A DNA stretch of 64,000 bases from assembly GCF_902497625.1 (NCBI RefSeq), contig NZ_CABVGX010000024.1, positions 26,266 through 90,265 of the forward strand, in the 5' to 3' direction. The notes under the pieces were generated by a model that was given only the letters and a program-made list of their open reading frames with translations, ran no database searches and had not been told where the DNA came from. The position numbers were made by a program, and so were the translations under genes. Every line of letters starts with the position of its first letter. The stretch's first letter is position 1. Source of the stretch: Pseudomonas fluorescens. GTDB lineage: Bacteria; Pseudomonadota; Gammaproteobacteria; Pseudomonadales; Pseudomonadaceae. Below, one piece after another: positions 43,842 through 53,500 of the stretch.

Positions 43842-44408
43842 ATGACGCTGAACGCGACCACGTCCCACACCGTCGGGCCGTATTACCACATCGGCCTGAC
43901 CTGGCTGAACCGCGAAGACCTGACCGTCGAACAAACCCTCGGCGAGCGCGTAGCGATCACCGGGCAAGTCGTCGACGGCAACGGCGATTTCGTCAACGAT
44001 GCGATGCTCGAGGTCTGGCAGGCCAACGCTGCCGGCAAATACGATCATCCCGAGGACGATCAGGAGAAAACGCTGGACCCGAATTTTGAAGGTTTCGGCC
44101 GGGTACCGGTGGACGCAGAAGGGCGCTTCCGTTTCACCACGATTAAACCCGGCACTGTACAAGGCTTGAAAGGCACGACCCAGGCGCCGCATCTGGTGGT
44201 GCTGGTATTTGCGCGTGGGCTGGTCAAGCATTTGCTGACGCGGATCTACTTCGATGGCGAAGTCGCGAACGTCGATGACCCGCTGCTGGAATGTGTGCCG
44301 GCCGAGCGTCGCCATACGCTGCTGGCGAAGCAGGATGCATCCGGTGTCTACCAGTGGAATGTGATCCTGCAGGGCACTGACGCCGAGACGGTGTTTTTTG
44401 ATTATTGA
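43842..44408 (+). CDS. pcaG: Protocatechuate 3,4-dioxygenase α subunit
   Basis: This 188-residue subunit pairs with PcaH; it shares the fold but lacks the iron ligands. The core SHTVGPYYHIGLTWLN, LEVWQANAAGKYDHP and TRIYFDGEVANVDDPLL match the α subunit. The ATG at 43842 sits behind GGAGAAATAAG, overlapping the end of pcaH, so the two are coupled. A 463-nt repeat-filled gap follows before pcaT. Confidence 0.95.
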   Translation: MTLNATTSHTVGPYYHIGLTWLNREDLTVEQTLGERVAITGQVVDGNGDFVNDAMLEVWQANAAGKYDHPEDDQEKTLDPNFEGFGRVPVDAEGRFRFTTIKPGTVQGLKGTTQAPHLVVLVFARGLVKHLLTRIYFDGEVANVDDPLLECVPAERRHTLLAKQDASGVYQWNVILQGTDAETVFFDY

Positions 44409-44437
44409 GTGAACACTGCCTCACTAGGGCAAGAGGA

Positions 44438-44641
44438 CTTCCGTGGCAAGGGGACTTCTGTGGCAAGAGGGCTTCTGTGACAAGAAAGCTTCTGTGGCGA
44501 GGGGGCTTCTGTGGCAAGAGGGCTTCTGTGGCAAGAGGGCTTCTGTGGCAAGGGGACTTCTGTGGCAAGAGGGCTTCTGTGGCAAGAGGGCTTCTGTGGC
44601 AAGAGGGCTTCTGTGACAAGAAGGCTTCTGTGGCGAGGGGG
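44438..44641. repeat. Twelve-unit 17-bp tandem repeat array
   Basis: Units begin at 44438, 44455, 44472, 44489, 44506, 44523, 44540, 44557, 44574, 44591, 44608 and 44625. Consensus is CTTCTGTGGCAAGAGGG. Units 3-4 (GACAAGAAAG then GGCGAGGGGG) recur as units 11-12, a higher-order pattern. The last unit runs straight into a REP of the GGGGGCTTGCCCCCGT family. Confidence 0.9.
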
Positions 44642-44766
44642 CTTGCCCCCGTCCGGCTGCGCAGCAGTCGTAGAGCGCCTGATGCTGTCTGATTGGACAG
44701 ATGCATCAGCTATCGCAGGGCTCGCTTCGCGATCCAACGGGGGCAAGCCCCCTCGCCACAATAAGC
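44625..44766. repeat. Inverted REP pair (GGCGAGGGGGCTTGCCCCCGT family)
   Basis: GTGGCGAGGGGGCTTGCCCC at the left and GGGGCAAGCCCCCTCGCCAC at the right form the arms. The right arm is followed by a second partial copy (AAGCCCCCTCGCCACAATAAG), so both ends show local duplication. Confidence 0.8.
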
Positions 44767-44871
44767 CCCCTCGCCACAATAAGCCCGTCGGCACAACAAA
44801 CAGGCGTCAGTTGAACGGGACTGTTGCAAAGTGTGTCTAGATCCTCACCGGTCCCCAAAGAGCGAAAACCC

Positions 44872-46167
44872 ATGACTACCTCAACCTCTCACTACACCGG
44901 CGAAGAGCGCAAAAAGCGCATCTTCGCGATTGTCGGTGCCTCGTCGGGCAACCTCGTCGAGTGGTTCGACTTCTACGTCTACGCCTTCTGCGCGATCTAC
45001 TTCGCTCCGGCGTTTTTCCCCTCCGATAATCCGACTGTGCAGTTGGTGAATACCGCGGGCGTATTCGCTGCCGGGTTCCTGATGCGTCCTATCGGCGGCT
45101 GGATATTCGGCCGTGTGGCGGACAAGCACGGGCGCAAGAATTCGATGCTGATCTCGATTCTGATGATGTGCTTCGGCTCCTTGCTGATCGCCTGTCTGCC
45201 AACCTACAAGGACATTGGCGTCTGGGCGCCGATCATGTTGCTGTTCGCGCGTCTGTTGCAGGGCTTGTCGGTTGGCGGCGAGTACGGCACTACTGCGACC
45301 TACATGAGTGAAGTCGCCCTCAAAGGCCAGCGCGGTTTCTTCGCTTCGTTCCAGTACGTGACATTGATTGGCGGGCAACTGTTGGCGGTGTCGCTGGTGG
45401 TCGTGCTCCAGCAATTTCTCAGCGAGGACGAATTGCGTGCCTATGGCTGGCGGATCCCGTTTGTCGTAGGTGCCGTGGCTGCGCTGATTTCGCTGTTCCT
45501 GCGTCGTTCGCTGAAAGAAACTACCAGCAAAGAGATGCGTGAGAACAAGGATGCCGGCAGTATTGTCGCCCTGTTCCGCGACCACAAAGCGGCGTTCATC
45601 ACCGTGCTTGGTTACACCGCCGGTGGCTCGCTGATTTTCTACACCTTCACCACGTACATGCAGAAATACCTGGTGAACACGGCGGGCATGCACGCGAAAA
45701 CGGCCAGTTACATAATGACCGGCGCGCTGTTTCTTTATATGTGCATGCAGCCGCTGTTCGGGATGCTCGCGGACAAGATCGGTCGCCGAAACTCGATGCT
45801 CTGGTTCGGCGGCCTCGGCACTTTGTGCACCGTGCCAATCCTGCTGAGCCTGAAAACCGTCGGCAGTCCCTTTCTCGCATTCGTGCTGATTACCCTGGCG
45901 CTGGCGATCGTCAGTTTCTACACCTCGATCAGTGGCCTGGTGAAAGCCGAGATGTTCCCGCCGGAAGTGCGCGCGTTGGGCGTTGGCCTGGCTTACGCAG
46001 TGGCGAACGCGATCTTCGGCGGTTCTGCGGAATACGTGGCCCTGAGCCTGAAAGCCGCCGGCATGGAAAACTCGTTTTATTGGTACGTGACGGTGATGAT
46101 GGCGGTAGCGTTCCTGTTCAGCTTGCGTCTGCCGAAGCAGGCCAAATACCTGCACCACGACCTTTGA
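44872..46167 (+). CDS. pcaT: MFS dicarboxylate (β-ketoadipate) transporter PcaT
   Basis: This 431-residue metabolite:H+ symporter of the KgtP/ProP family has 12 helices, with GNLVEWFDFYVYAFCA at helix 1, FGRVADKHGRKNSML and the RLLQGLSVGGEYGTTATYMSE motif. Its position in the pca cluster points to PcaT, which imports β-ketoadipate. The ATG at 44872 places the N-terminus as in the family; the ribosome-binding site (AGAGCG) is weak. Confidence 0.9.
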   Translation: MTTSTSHYTGEERKKRIFAIVGASSGNLVEWFDFYVYAFCAIYFAPAFFPSDNPTVQLVNTAGVFAAGFLMRPIGGWIFGRVADKHGRKNSMLISILMMCFGSLLIACLPTYKDIGVWAPIMLLFARLLQGLSVGGEYGTTATYMSEVALKGQRGFFASFQYVTLIGGQLLAVSLVVVLQQFLSEDELRAYGWRIPFVVGAVAALISLFLRRSLKETTSKEMRENKDAGSIVALFRDHKAAFITVLGYTAGGSLIFYTFTTYMQKYLVNTAGMHAKTASYIMTGALFLYMCMQPLFGMLADKIGRRNSMLWFGGLGTLCTVPILLSLKTVGSPFLAFVLITLALAIVSFYTSISGLVKAEMFPPEVRALGVGLAYAVANAIFGGSAEYVALSLKAAGMENSFYWYVTVMMAVAFLFSLRLPKQAKYLHHDL

Positions 46168-46213
46168 CCCACCCCGCGTGGGCCACACCGGCCCACGTTT
46201 GCAAGGACTGTTT

Positions 46214-47563
46214 ATGAACCAGCTGTTCGATGCCTACTTCACTGCCCGTGACATGCGTGAAGTGTTCTGCGATCACGGCCGGGTTCAGGCCATGCTCGAT
46301 TTCGAAGCGGCGCTGGCCCGGGCAGAAGCGCGGGTCGGACTGATTCCGCAGAGCGTCGTCGTGCCCATCGAAGCGGCGTGTCGCGCCGAGCATTATGATT
46401 TCGTCGCGCTCGGGGATGCGATCGCGACCGCGGGCAATTCGGCGATTCCGTTGGTCAAGGCCTTGGGCAAACGGCTGGCGGCAACTGATGCCGACGCCGA
46501 GCGTTATGTGCACCTGGGCGCGACCAGTCAGGACGTAATGGACACGGGTCTGGTGCTGCAGATTCGCCAGGCGCTGGTATTGATTGAGCAGGATCTGGCG
46601 CAGCTCGGCGAGATTCTCGCGACTCAAGCGCTGCGCTATGTCGCCACGCCGTTGGCCGGACGCACCTGGTTGCAGCACGCGACGCCGGTCACGCTGGGGA
46701 TGAAAATCGCTGGCTGGCTGGGCGCAGTGACGCGCAGTCGGCAACGTCTGCAACAACTCAAACCGCGCTTGCTGGTCCTGCAATTTGGCGGTGCTTCCGG
46801 AACGCTCGCGGCCTTGGGCGACCGCGCCATGCCGATTGCCGAAGCGCTGGCCGAGGAACTGCAACTGACGTTGCCTGATCAGCCGTGGCACACCCAGCGT
46901 GATCGTCTGGTGGAATTCGGCGCGGTGCTTGGCTTGATCGCCGGCAGTCTCGGCAAACTGGGTCGCGACATCAGCCTGTTGATGCAGACCGAGGCCGGCG
47001 AAGTGTTCGAGCCCTCGGCGCCGGGCAAGGGCGGCTCCTCGACCATGCCGCACAAACGCAATCCGGTGGGCGCGGCGGTGCTGATTGGCGCGGCGACGCG
47101 GGTACCCGGTTTGCTCTCGACGTTATTCAGCGCGATGCCGCAGGAGCATGAGCGCAGCCTCGGCCTGTGGCATGCCGAGTGGGAAACCCTGCCGGAAATT
47201 TGCTGCCTGGTATCCGGCGCGTTGCAGCAGGCGCTGCTGGTCGCTGATGGGTTGGAGGTGGATGCCGAGCGCATGGCACGCAATCTGGATCTGACTCAGG
47301 GGCTGGTGCTGGCCGAGGCGGTGAGCATCGTCCTCGCGCAACGGGTGGGCCGTGACACCGCGCACCATCTGCTCGAGCAATGCTGCAAACGCGCTGTCGC
47401 CGAACGGCGGCATTTGCGTGCGGTACTCGGCGAGGAGCCGAAGGTCATCGCCGAGTTATCTGTCGCTGAGCTCGATCAACTGTTGGACCCCGCGCACTAC
47501 CTTGGTCAGGCCCACACGTGGGTCGATCGCGCGGTGGCCGAACATTCTGCAATGACTGCTTGA
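46214..47563 (+). CDS. pcaB: 3-carboxy-cis,cis-muconate cycloisomerase
   Basis: This 449-residue enzyme lactonises carboxymuconate to 4-carboxymuconolactone. It belongs to the fumarase/aspartase superfamily, with the signature GSSTMPHKRNPVGAA and HLGATSQDVMDTG. Start MNQLFDAYFTARDMREVF behind AAGGA at 46214 is typical of PcaB. The next gene starts 11 nt after its stop. Confidence 0.95.
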   Translation: MNQLFDAYFTARDMREVFCDHGRVQAMLDFEAALARAEARVGLIPQSVVVPIEAACRAEHYDFVALGDAIATAGNSAIPLVKALGKRLAATDADAERYVHLGATSQDVMDTGLVLQIRQALVLIEQDLAQLGEILATQALRYVATPLAGRTWLQHATPVTLGMKIAGWLGAVTRSRQRLQQLKPRLLVLQFGGASGTLAALGDRAMPIAEALAEELQLTLPDQPWHTQRDRLVEFGAVLGLIAGSLGKLGRDISLLMQTEAGEVFEPSAPGKGGSSTMPHKRNPVGAAVLIGAATRVPGLLSTLFSAMPQEHERSLGLWHAEWETLPEICCLVSGALQQALLVADGLEVDAERMARNLDLTQGLVLAEAVSIVLAQRVGRDTAHHLLEQCCKRAVAERRHLRAVLGEEPKVIAELSVAELDQLLDPAHYLGQAHTWVDRAVAEHSAMTA

Positions 47564-47574
47564 AGGAGATTGCT

Positions 47575-48366
47575 GTGACTTTCGTACAACTCGCCGAGGG
47601 CGAACTGCATTACCGGTTTGACGGGCCCGAGGATGGGCCGGTGCTGGTGCTGTCCAACTCGTTGGGCACCGACTTGCACATGTGGGACGCGCAGATTGCC
47701 GCGTTCAGCGAGCACTTTCGCGTGCTGCGTTTTGACACCCGCGGGCATGGTCAGTCGCTGGTGACTCCGGGGCCTTACCGCATCGAACAACTAGGTCGCG
47801 ATGTACTGGCCTTGCTCGATGCGTTGCACATTGATAAAGCACATTTCTGTGGGCTATCAATGGGCGGCCTGATCGGCCAATGGCTGGGGATCAACGCCGC
47901 TGATCGTCTGAACAAGCTGGTGGTGTGCAATACCGCGGCGAAAATCGGCGATCCATCGGTGTGGGACCCGCGCATCGAAACCGTGCTACGCGACGGTCCG
48001 GCGGCCATGGTCGCGCTGCGCGACGCGTCGATTGCGCGCTGGTTCACGGCGGATTTTGCTGAAGCTAATCCTGAGGTGGCGATGCAGATCACCGACATGC
48101 TGGCGGCGACATCGCCTGAAGGGTATGCGGCCAATTGCGCCGCGGTGCGCGATGCCGATTTCCGCGATCAACTGTCGTCGATCAAGGTGCCGCTGCTGGT
48201 GATTGCCGGCAGCGAGGACGCGGTCACGCCGCCGTCGGGTGGACACTTTATTCAGCAGCATGTGCAGGGTGCCGAGTACGCTGAGTTCTACGCCGCGCAC
48301 CTGTCCAACGTGCAGGCCGGCGAAGCGTTCAGCGAGCGTGTTGTAGCATTCCTGTCGGGCCGTTGA
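47575..48366 (+). CDS. pcaD: 3-oxoadipate enol-lactonase
   Basis: This 263-residue α/β-hydrolase opens β-ketoadipate enol-lactone. GTG start at 47575 follows AAGGAG. The oxyanion strand SNSLGTDLHMWD, nucleophile motif GLSMGG (Ser of the triad), an aspartate in GSEDAVTPP and the histidine in YAAHLSNVQ are visible. It sits between pcaB and pcaC in pathway order. Confidence 0.95.
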   Translation: MTFVQLAEGELHYRFDGPEDGPVLVLSNSLGTDLHMWDAQIAAFSEHFRVLRFDTRGHGQSLVTPGPYRIEQLGRDVLALLDALHIDKAHFCGLSMGGLIGQWLGINAADRLNKLVVCNTAAKIGDPSVWDPRIETVLRDGPAAMVALRDASIARWFTADFAEANPEVAMQITDMLAATSPEGYAANCAAVRDADFRDQLSSIKVPLLVIAGSEDAVTPPSGGHFIQQHVQGAEYAEFYAAHLSNVQAGEAFSERVVAFLSGR

Positions 48367-48376
48367 GGAGTTTTCC

Positions 48377-48769
48377 GTGGACGAGAAGCAACGTTACGAA
48401 GAAGGCATGAGCGTGCGCCGCGCCGTGCTCGGCGACGCGCATGTCGATCGCAGCCTGAATGCGTTGACCGAGTTCAACTCGGAGTTTCAGGAAATGATCA
48501 CCCGTCACGCCTGGGGTGACATCTGGACCCGTCCGGGGCTGGAACGCCATACCCGCAGTCTGATCACCATCGCGATGCTGATCGGCATGAACCGCAGCGA
48601 AGAACTCAAACTGCACCTGCGCGCCGCCGCCAACAATGGCGTCAGCCGTGGCGAGATCAAGGAAGTAATCATGCAGAGCGCGATCTACTGCGGGATTCCG
48701 GCGGCTAACGCCACGTTCCATCTGGCGGAGTCGGTGTGGGATGAATTGGGGGTTGAATCGCGGGAGTGA
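48377..48769 (+). CDS. pcaC: 4-carboxymuconolactone decarboxylase
   Basis: This 130-residue small decarboxylase converts carboxymuconolactone to the enol-lactone. GTG start behind GAGGAG at 48365-48370. The whole-length match to the CMD family includes TRPGLERHTRSLITIAMLIGMNRSEELKLHLRAA and EIKEVIMQSAIYCGIPAANATF. Last gene of the cluster; a REP cluster follows. Confidence 0.95.
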   Translation: MDEKQRYEEGMSVRRAVLGDAHVDRSLNALTEFNSEFQEMITRHAWGDIWTRPGLERHTRSLITIAMLIGMNRSEELKLHLRAAANNGVSRGEIKEVIMQSAIYCGIPAANATFHLAESVWDELGVESRE

Positions 48770-48799
48770 TTCGCTGGTTCAGCGGCGCCTGCCCCGGCC

Positions 48800-49026
48800 C
48801 CATCGCGAGCAGGCTTGCTCCCACAATAATCCAGTGCGAACGCCAAATTTGTGGTCTTCGAAGATCCCCTGTGGGACCGAGCCTGCTCGCGAAAGCGGTG
48901 CGCCAGTCGCTATTCAAATTGACTGACCCGCCCCATCGCGAGCAGGCTCGCTCCCACAGGTTTTGCGGATAGAACAAGTTTGCGGTTCTGCCACGGATTC
49001 TGTGGGAGCGAGCCTGCTCGCGATAG
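48800..49026. repeat. Four REP elements, alternating orientation
   Basis: Inverted elements near 48801-48825 and 48934-48960 alternate with forward ones near 48868-48893 and 49000-49025, all of the GGGAGCGAGCCTGCTCGCGA family. The gap is otherwise empty of genes between pcaC and the efflux operon. Confidence 0.85.
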
Positions 49027-49061
49027 GCCAGACCAGAACCTCACCTATTGCGCAGCCAACA

Positions 49062-49085
49062 AAAAGCCCACCAAAAGGTGGGCTT
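49062..49085 (-). terminator. Terminator of the efflux operon
   Basis: AAGCCCACC-TTTT-GGTGGGCTT followed by T on the minus strand, just beyond the outer membrane channel gene. Confidence 0.85.
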
Positions 49086-49101
49086 CGTGTTTACAACATC
49101 A

Positions 49102-50562
49102 TCAGAACAACTTCAGTTCCGGCGCTTGTTCTTTCTGCCGCTGGACCTGAGCTGTTTGCTCATTCCAGCCCCCACCCAGTGCCTTGTACAGATTAACGGC
49201 GCTGTTGAGCTGTGCCAGACGGTCGGTGATCAGCGCCTGTTGCGCACTGAACAGCTGACGCTGGGCATCAAGGAAGGTCAGGTTACTGTCGACACCGATG
49301 CGATAACGTCGCTCGGCCAAACGGTAGTAATCCTGGTTGGCCTGGACGAAATCACGCTGAGCCTGCAACTGCTCGGTGTAGGTCTGACGTGCAGCCAAGC
49401 CGTCGGCGACTTCCTGGAAGGCCGTTTGAATGGACTTCTCGTAGTTCGCCACGCTGATTTCTTTCTGGATTTTCGAGTAATCCAGGCTGGCGCGCAGGCT
49501 GCCGGCATTGAAGATAGGCAGGTTAATCTGCGGCTGGAACAGCCACGTGCCCGAACCACCCTTGAACAGGCCGGACAGGTCGGGGCTGAGCGTGCCGGCA
49601 TTGGCAGTCAGGCTGATGCTCGGGAAGAACGCCGCCCGTGCCGCGCCGATATTGGCGTTGGCCGCTTTCAGGTTGTACTCGGCCTGGAGAATGTCCGGAC
49701 GACGCTGCAGCAGATCCGACGGCAGGCCGGGCGGTACTTCGCTCAGCAAGTCATCGGACAGTGGCTTGGCCGCTTGCAAATTGGCCGGGATGCCGGTACC
49801 GAGCAGCAATACGAGGCTGTTTTCATCCTGAGCAACCTGGCGAGTGTAGCGAGCCAGTTGCGCGCGGGCGTTTTCCACCGAGGTGCGCGACTGCGCCAGG
49901 TCCAGGGCCGAGGCGACACCGACTTCATTGCTGCGGGAAGTGAGCTTCAGGCTCTCTTCAAACGCACCCAAGGTATCCTGCGTCAGCTTGAGCAGCTCTT
50001 TATCGGCCTGCCAGGTCATGTAGGCGTTGGCGACGTTGGCGACCAGACTGATTTGCGTGCTGCGACGGCCTTCTTCTGTGGCGAAATACTGCTGCAGCGC
50101 TTCTTCGCTGAGGCTGCGAACCCGACCGAACAGGTCGAGCTCATAGGCGCTGATGCCTACGGTGGCGGAGTAGGAACTGACGATACCCGATTCGCCGGTC
50201 TGCGATGCATTCGCCGGAACCCGCTGGCGGCTGCCGCTGCCATTGGCGGAAACGGCCGGGAACAGGTCTGCACGCTGGATGCGGTACTGCGCCGCGAAGG
50301 CATCGATGTTCAGCGCCGCGACACGCAGGTCGCGGTTGTTTTCCAGCGCAACCTTGATCAGCTGCTGCAACGCCGGGTCATGGAAAAACTGCTTCCAGCC
50401 CTGTTCGGCAGCAGCCTGGCTCGGCGCCTGGGCCGGCGAGTAGGCCGGCCCCTGTGGGTATTGCTGCGCCACCGGTGCGGCGGGCTGCTGATAATCAGGT
50501 ATCAGCGAGCAACCGCTCAGCACGAAGGCGGCAACAGCGAGGGAGAGTAGCGACTTGCTCAT
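49102..50562 (-). CDS. ttgC: RND efflux outer membrane channel (OprM/TtgC family)
   Basis: This 486-residue outer membrane lipoprotein is the exit channel of the tripartite pump. Lipobox SGCSLI (FVLSGCSLIPDYQQP) precedes two outer membrane efflux repeats with PANASQTG and YELDLFGRVRSLSEEALQQY in the first and WLFQPQINLPIFNAGSLRASLDYS in the second. Its start overlaps the permease stop by 4 nt. Names differ in other strains (oprM, emhC). Confidence 0.9.
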   Translation of the reverse strand: MSKSLLSLAVAAFVLSGCSLIPDYQQPAAPVAQQYPQGPAYSPAQAPSQAAAEQGWKQFFHDPALQQLIKVALENNRDLRVAALNIDAFAAQYRIQRADLFPAVSANGSGSRQRVPANASQTGESGIVSSYSATVGISAYELDLFGRVRSLSEEALQQYFATEEGRRSTQISLVANVANAYMTWQADKELLKLTQDTLGAFEESLKLTSRSNEVGVASALDLAQSRTSVENARAQLARYTRQVAQDENSLVLLLGTGIPANLQAAKPLSDDLLSEVPPGLPSDLLQRRPDILQAEYNLKAANANIGAARAAFFPSISLTANAGTLSPDLSGLFKGGSGTWLFQPQINLPIFNAGSLRASLDYSKIQKEISVANYEKSIQTAFQEVADGLAARQTYTEQLQAQRDFVQANQDYYRLAERRYRIGVDSNLTFLDAQRQLFSAQQALITDRLAQLNSAVNLYKALGGGWNEQTAQVQRQKEQAPELKLF

Positions 50563-53500
50563 TGGCCAGCCTCTTTTGGAGTTTCAATAGCATCATCCTG
50601 ATCGGCTTTTTTGCGCTGGCCGATGGACGACACGGTGACAAAGAACAGAGGTACCCAGAAGATCGCCAGGACCGTTGCCGTGATCATACCGCCAATAACG
50701 CCGGTACCGATCGCATGTTGGCTGCCCGAACCTGCGCCGGTGGAAATTGCCAGCGGTACCACACCGAGCACGAAGGCGAGCGAGGTCATGATGATCGGGC
50801 GCAGACGCATCCGGCACGCTTCGATCGCCGCTTCGCGCAAGGTTCGCCCTTGCTCATGCAGTTCCTTGGCGAATTCGACAATCAGGATAGCGTTTTTCGC
50901 CGCCAGCCCGATGGTCGTCAACAGGCCCACCTGGAAGTAAACGTCGTTGGACAGGCCGCGCAGGCTGGTTGCCAACAGCGCACCGATGATCCCCAAAGGC
51001 ACCACCAGCATCACCGCAATCGGGATCGACCAGCTTTCATACAACGCCGCCAGACACAGGAACACCATCAGCAGCGACAACGCGTACAGCGCGGGTGCTT
51101 GCGAACCGGACAAGCGTTCTTCGTACGACAGACCGGTCCAGGAAATGCCGACACCGGTCGGCAGTTTCTTCGCCAGCGCTTCGACTTCGGCCATGGCTTC
51201 ACCGGTGGAATAACCCGGCGCCGGAGCCCCGAGGATTTCCATCGCTTCTACGCCGTTGTATCGCGACAGCTTCGGTGCACCGTAAATCCACTCACCCTTG
51301 GCGAAGGCCGTGAACGGCACCATGGTTCCGGCGCTGTTGCGTACGTACCACTTCTTCACGTCTTCAGGGCTCATGCGCGAATCAGGCTGGCCTTGCACGT
51401 AAACCTTCTTCACCCGGCCGCGGTCGATGAAGTCGTTCACATAGCTACTGCCCAAAGCGATCGACAAGGTGTTGTTGATGTCGGTGAGCGTCACGCCGAG
51501 GGCGCTGGCTTTCTCGTCATCGATTTCCAACTGGTATTGCGGCTCGTCGTTCAGGCCGTTCGGGCGCACTTGTGAAAGCACTTTGCTTTGCGCCGCCATG
51601 CCGAGGAACTGATTACGCGCTTCCATCAGTTTTTCGTGACCGATACCGGCGCGATCCTGGAGGAACACGTCGAAACCGGTGGCGTTGCCCAACTCGAGTA
51701 CTGCCGGCGGGGCAAACGCGAACACCATCGCATCGCGGAATGTGAAGAAGTGCTGCTGCGCCCGTGCGGCAAGGCTGGACACGCTGTTGTCAGCGTTACG
51801 CTCGTCCCACGGTTTGAGCATGATGAACGCCATACCCGAACTCTGCCCACGGCCGGCGAAGTTGAAGCCGGTTACGGTAAACACCGAAGCCACCGCATCG
51901 CCTTCACCGCCATCCTTGGTCGGACGCAGAAGGAATTCGCGCATTTCGTCCACAACCACCTGAGTACGCTGGGCACTGGAACCGGCCGGAGTTTGCACCT
52001 GGGCAAACAGTACGCCCTGGTCTTCTTCCGGCAGGAATGCCGTCGGAATGCGGGTGAACAGCCAGATCATGCCAACCACGATGATCAAGTACGCCAACAG
52101 ATACGGCGCCTTGTGCGTGAGCATGTTACCGACGCCGCGCTCGTAGCTTCTGACACCACGGTCGAAACTGCGATTGAACCAGCCGAAGAAGCCGCGTTTC
52201 GGTGTGCCGTGCTCGCCTTTCGGAATCGGCTTGAGCATGGTCGCGCAGAGCGCCGGGGTAAAGATCAACGCCACCAGTACCGACAGCGCCATGGCCGAAA
52301 CAATGGTGATCGAGAACTGTTTGTAGATCACACCGGTGGAACCGCTGAAGAACGCCATCGGCAGCAATACCGCCGACAGCACCAGGGCGATACCGACCAG
52401 TGCCCCCTGGATCTGCCCCATGGATTTCTTCGTGGCCTCCTTGGGTGACAGGCCTTCTTCGCTCATCACCCGTTCGACGTTCTCCACCACAACGATGGCG
52501 TCGTCCACCAGCAACCCGATGGCGAGCACCATGCCGAACATGGTCAGGGTGTTAATGCTGAAACCGAATGCCGCGAGGATCCCGAACGTACCGAGCAATA
52601 CTACTGGCACGGTCATCGTGGTGATAACGGTGGCGCGGAAGTTCTGCAGGAACAGGAACATCACCAGGAACACCAGCACGATCGCTTCGACCAGGGTTTC
52701 CACTACACCCTTGATTGACTCGGTTACCACCGGCGTGGTGTCGTACGGGAACACCACTTCCATGCCTTGCGGGAAGAAGGGCTTGAGCGTTTCGATGGTG
52801 TTGCGCAGGGCTTTCGCGGTGTCCAGGGCGTTGGCACCGTTGGCCAGTTTTACTGCCAGACCGGACGCCGGGCTGCCATTGAACTGGGCGCTGATGGCGT
52901 AGTTCTCACCGCCCAGACCTACATCGGCAACGTCGCCGACACGCACTTGCGAACCGTCGCTGTTGACCTTCAGCAGAATCGCCTTGAACTGCTCGGCAGT
53001 TTGCAGGCGGGTCTTGCCGATGATCGTTGCGTTCAACTGCTGGCCTTGTACGGCAGGCAAGCCACCGAGCTGACCGGAGGAGACCTGGACGTTCTGCGCG
53101 GCGATGGCGTTTTTCACGTCAACCGGAGTCAGGTTGAAGTTGTTCAGCTTGGCCGGATCGAGCCAGATACGCATCGCGTACTGAGCGCCGAAGACCTGAA
53201 AGTCACCGACACCGGCGGTCCGCGAGATCGGGTCCTGCATGTTCGACACGATGTAGTTGGACAGGTCGTCCTTGGTCATGCTGCCGTCGCGCGACACCAC
53301 GCCAATCACCATCAGGAAGTTTTTCACTGCCTTGGTGACACGGATCCCCTGTTGCTGCACTTCTTGCGGCAGCAGTGGGGTGGCCAGGTTCAACTTGTTC
53401 TGCACCTGAACCTGCGCGGTGTCAGAGTTGGTGCCTTGCTCGAAGGTGGCGGTGATGGTCATGCTGCCGTCGGAGTTACTTTCCGAAGACACATAACGCA

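Noticed and set aside
44438..44641. CRISPR array
   Set aside because: The repeats abut each other with no spacers, and no cas genes are near.
44405..44692. Repetitive protein frame (LLWQEGFCGKRASVARG-like)
   Set aside because: It is the 17-bp array read as codons; 17 is not a multiple of three, so all frames stay open with a 17-residue period. No start signal.
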